This document shows positions 5,870 through 6,024 of a stretch of DNA of 6,024 bases, in pieces. Numbering within the stretch: position 1 is the stretch's first letter; every line of letters starts with the position of its first letter. Where the stretch lies: positions 1 to 6,024 of the forward strand of contig CAUZEO010000328.1 of NCBI GenBank assembly GCA_963578625.1, given 5' to 3'. The DNA comes from CAUZEO01 sp963578625 (GTDB lineage Bacteria; Verrucomicrobiota; Kiritimatiellia; SLOV01). The notes beneath the pieces were generated by a model that worked only from the letters and a program-made list of their open reading frames with translations, made no database searches and was not told the DNA's origin. The translations under genes and the position numbers were made by a program.

Positions 5870-6024
5870 CAATATGGATGGCTCCCCGCGGATCACGCGG
5901 AACGGCACGAAACCTAACACTGCGCACTATGCTACGTAGTGCTTGCATGGCAGGGAAACTCCGTCGCCGACCGGAAGTCTAGGCGACTTCCGCTACATTC
6001 GAAATTTGGTTACGCCAAACGAAG
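5870..6024. other. Gene-free tail with a run of small inverted repeats
   Basis: No open frame of note. In order the stretch holds CCGCG/CGCGG around GATCA (5886-5900), GCACTA/TAGTGC around seven bases (5924-5942), an 8-bp stem at 5972-5992 and TTTGG/CCAAA around TTACG (6005-6019). The 5- and 6-bp dyads are near chance level; the 8-bp one is not. No T-run follows any of them. Confidence 0.5.
5972..5992 (+). terminator. Possible hairpin downstream of the DUF7700-like gene
   Basis: CGGAAGTC, loop TAGGC, GACTTCCG: a perfect 8-bp stem about 100 bases after the stop codon at 5869. It would suit a transcription end for the small gene, but only CTACATTCG follows and not a T-run, so it may instead be an RNA-stability hairpin or part of another element. 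Confidence 0.35.

Noticed and set aside
5912..6016. Possible integron attC site after the small gene (CCTAAC ... GGTTACG with internal dyads)
   Set aside because: The right-hand core GTTACGC does not fit GTTRRRY and does not pair with the left CCTAAC, so the attC pattern fails.
1797..6016. 11-bp direct repeat TTGGTTACGCC at 1797-1807 and 6006-6016, possible element ends
   Set aside because: Several 11-bp matches are expected by chance in 6 kb, and nothing between the copies looks like a mobile element.

Overview
The window is high-GC bacterial chromosome carrying three genes and one gene relic. The lineage cannot be fixed from the sequence. The secreted FG-GAP/UnbV protein, with its C-terminal 'W-x-S-x-x-G-R-T-Y-R-V-E' tail and neighbouring beta-helix fragment, recalls Verrucomicrobiota and other PVC or Acidobacteriota-like environmental bacteria. 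This is an impression from protein style, not a database result.

Layout. (1) 1-1424, minus strand: the N-terminal two thirds (474 codons) of the catalase-peroxidase KatG, reading out through the left edge. All active-site residues that fall inside the window are present. (2) 1425-1928: about 500 bases with no convincing gene. It contains four groups of inverted repeats, including a perfect 18-bp GC palindrome. (3) 1929-2150, plus strand: a short in-frame piece that looks like the start of a right-handed beta-helix repeat domain, probably the 3' remnant of a lost larger gene. (4) 2195-5302, minus strand: a 1035-residue secreted protein. It has a signal peptide, two near-identical ~240-residue LamG-like (jelly-roll) modules made by tandem duplication, seven calcium-loop FG-GAP/VCBS motifs that suggest one seven-bladed beta-propeller, an ASPIC/UnbV domain, and a short C-terminal domain. 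A run of ten G residues lies inside the UnbV segment. (5) 5303-5494: divergent intergenic region with a perfect 12-bp palindrome. (6) 5495-5869, plus strand: a 124-residue conserved protein of unknown function (DUF7700-like). (7) 5870-6024: no gene, but several small inverted repeats, the best an 8-bp stem with a 5-nt loop.

The genes do not form an evident pathway. KatG is a cytoplasmic peroxide-detoxification enzyme, the large protein is exported and looks like a surface or extracellular binding protein, and the small protein is divergently transcribed from it. The points most worth following are the internal module duplication, the poly-G tract and the palindrome between the divergent genes. 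I found no mobile element, CRISPR array, rRNA or tRNA, and no clear sign of an undescribed system.
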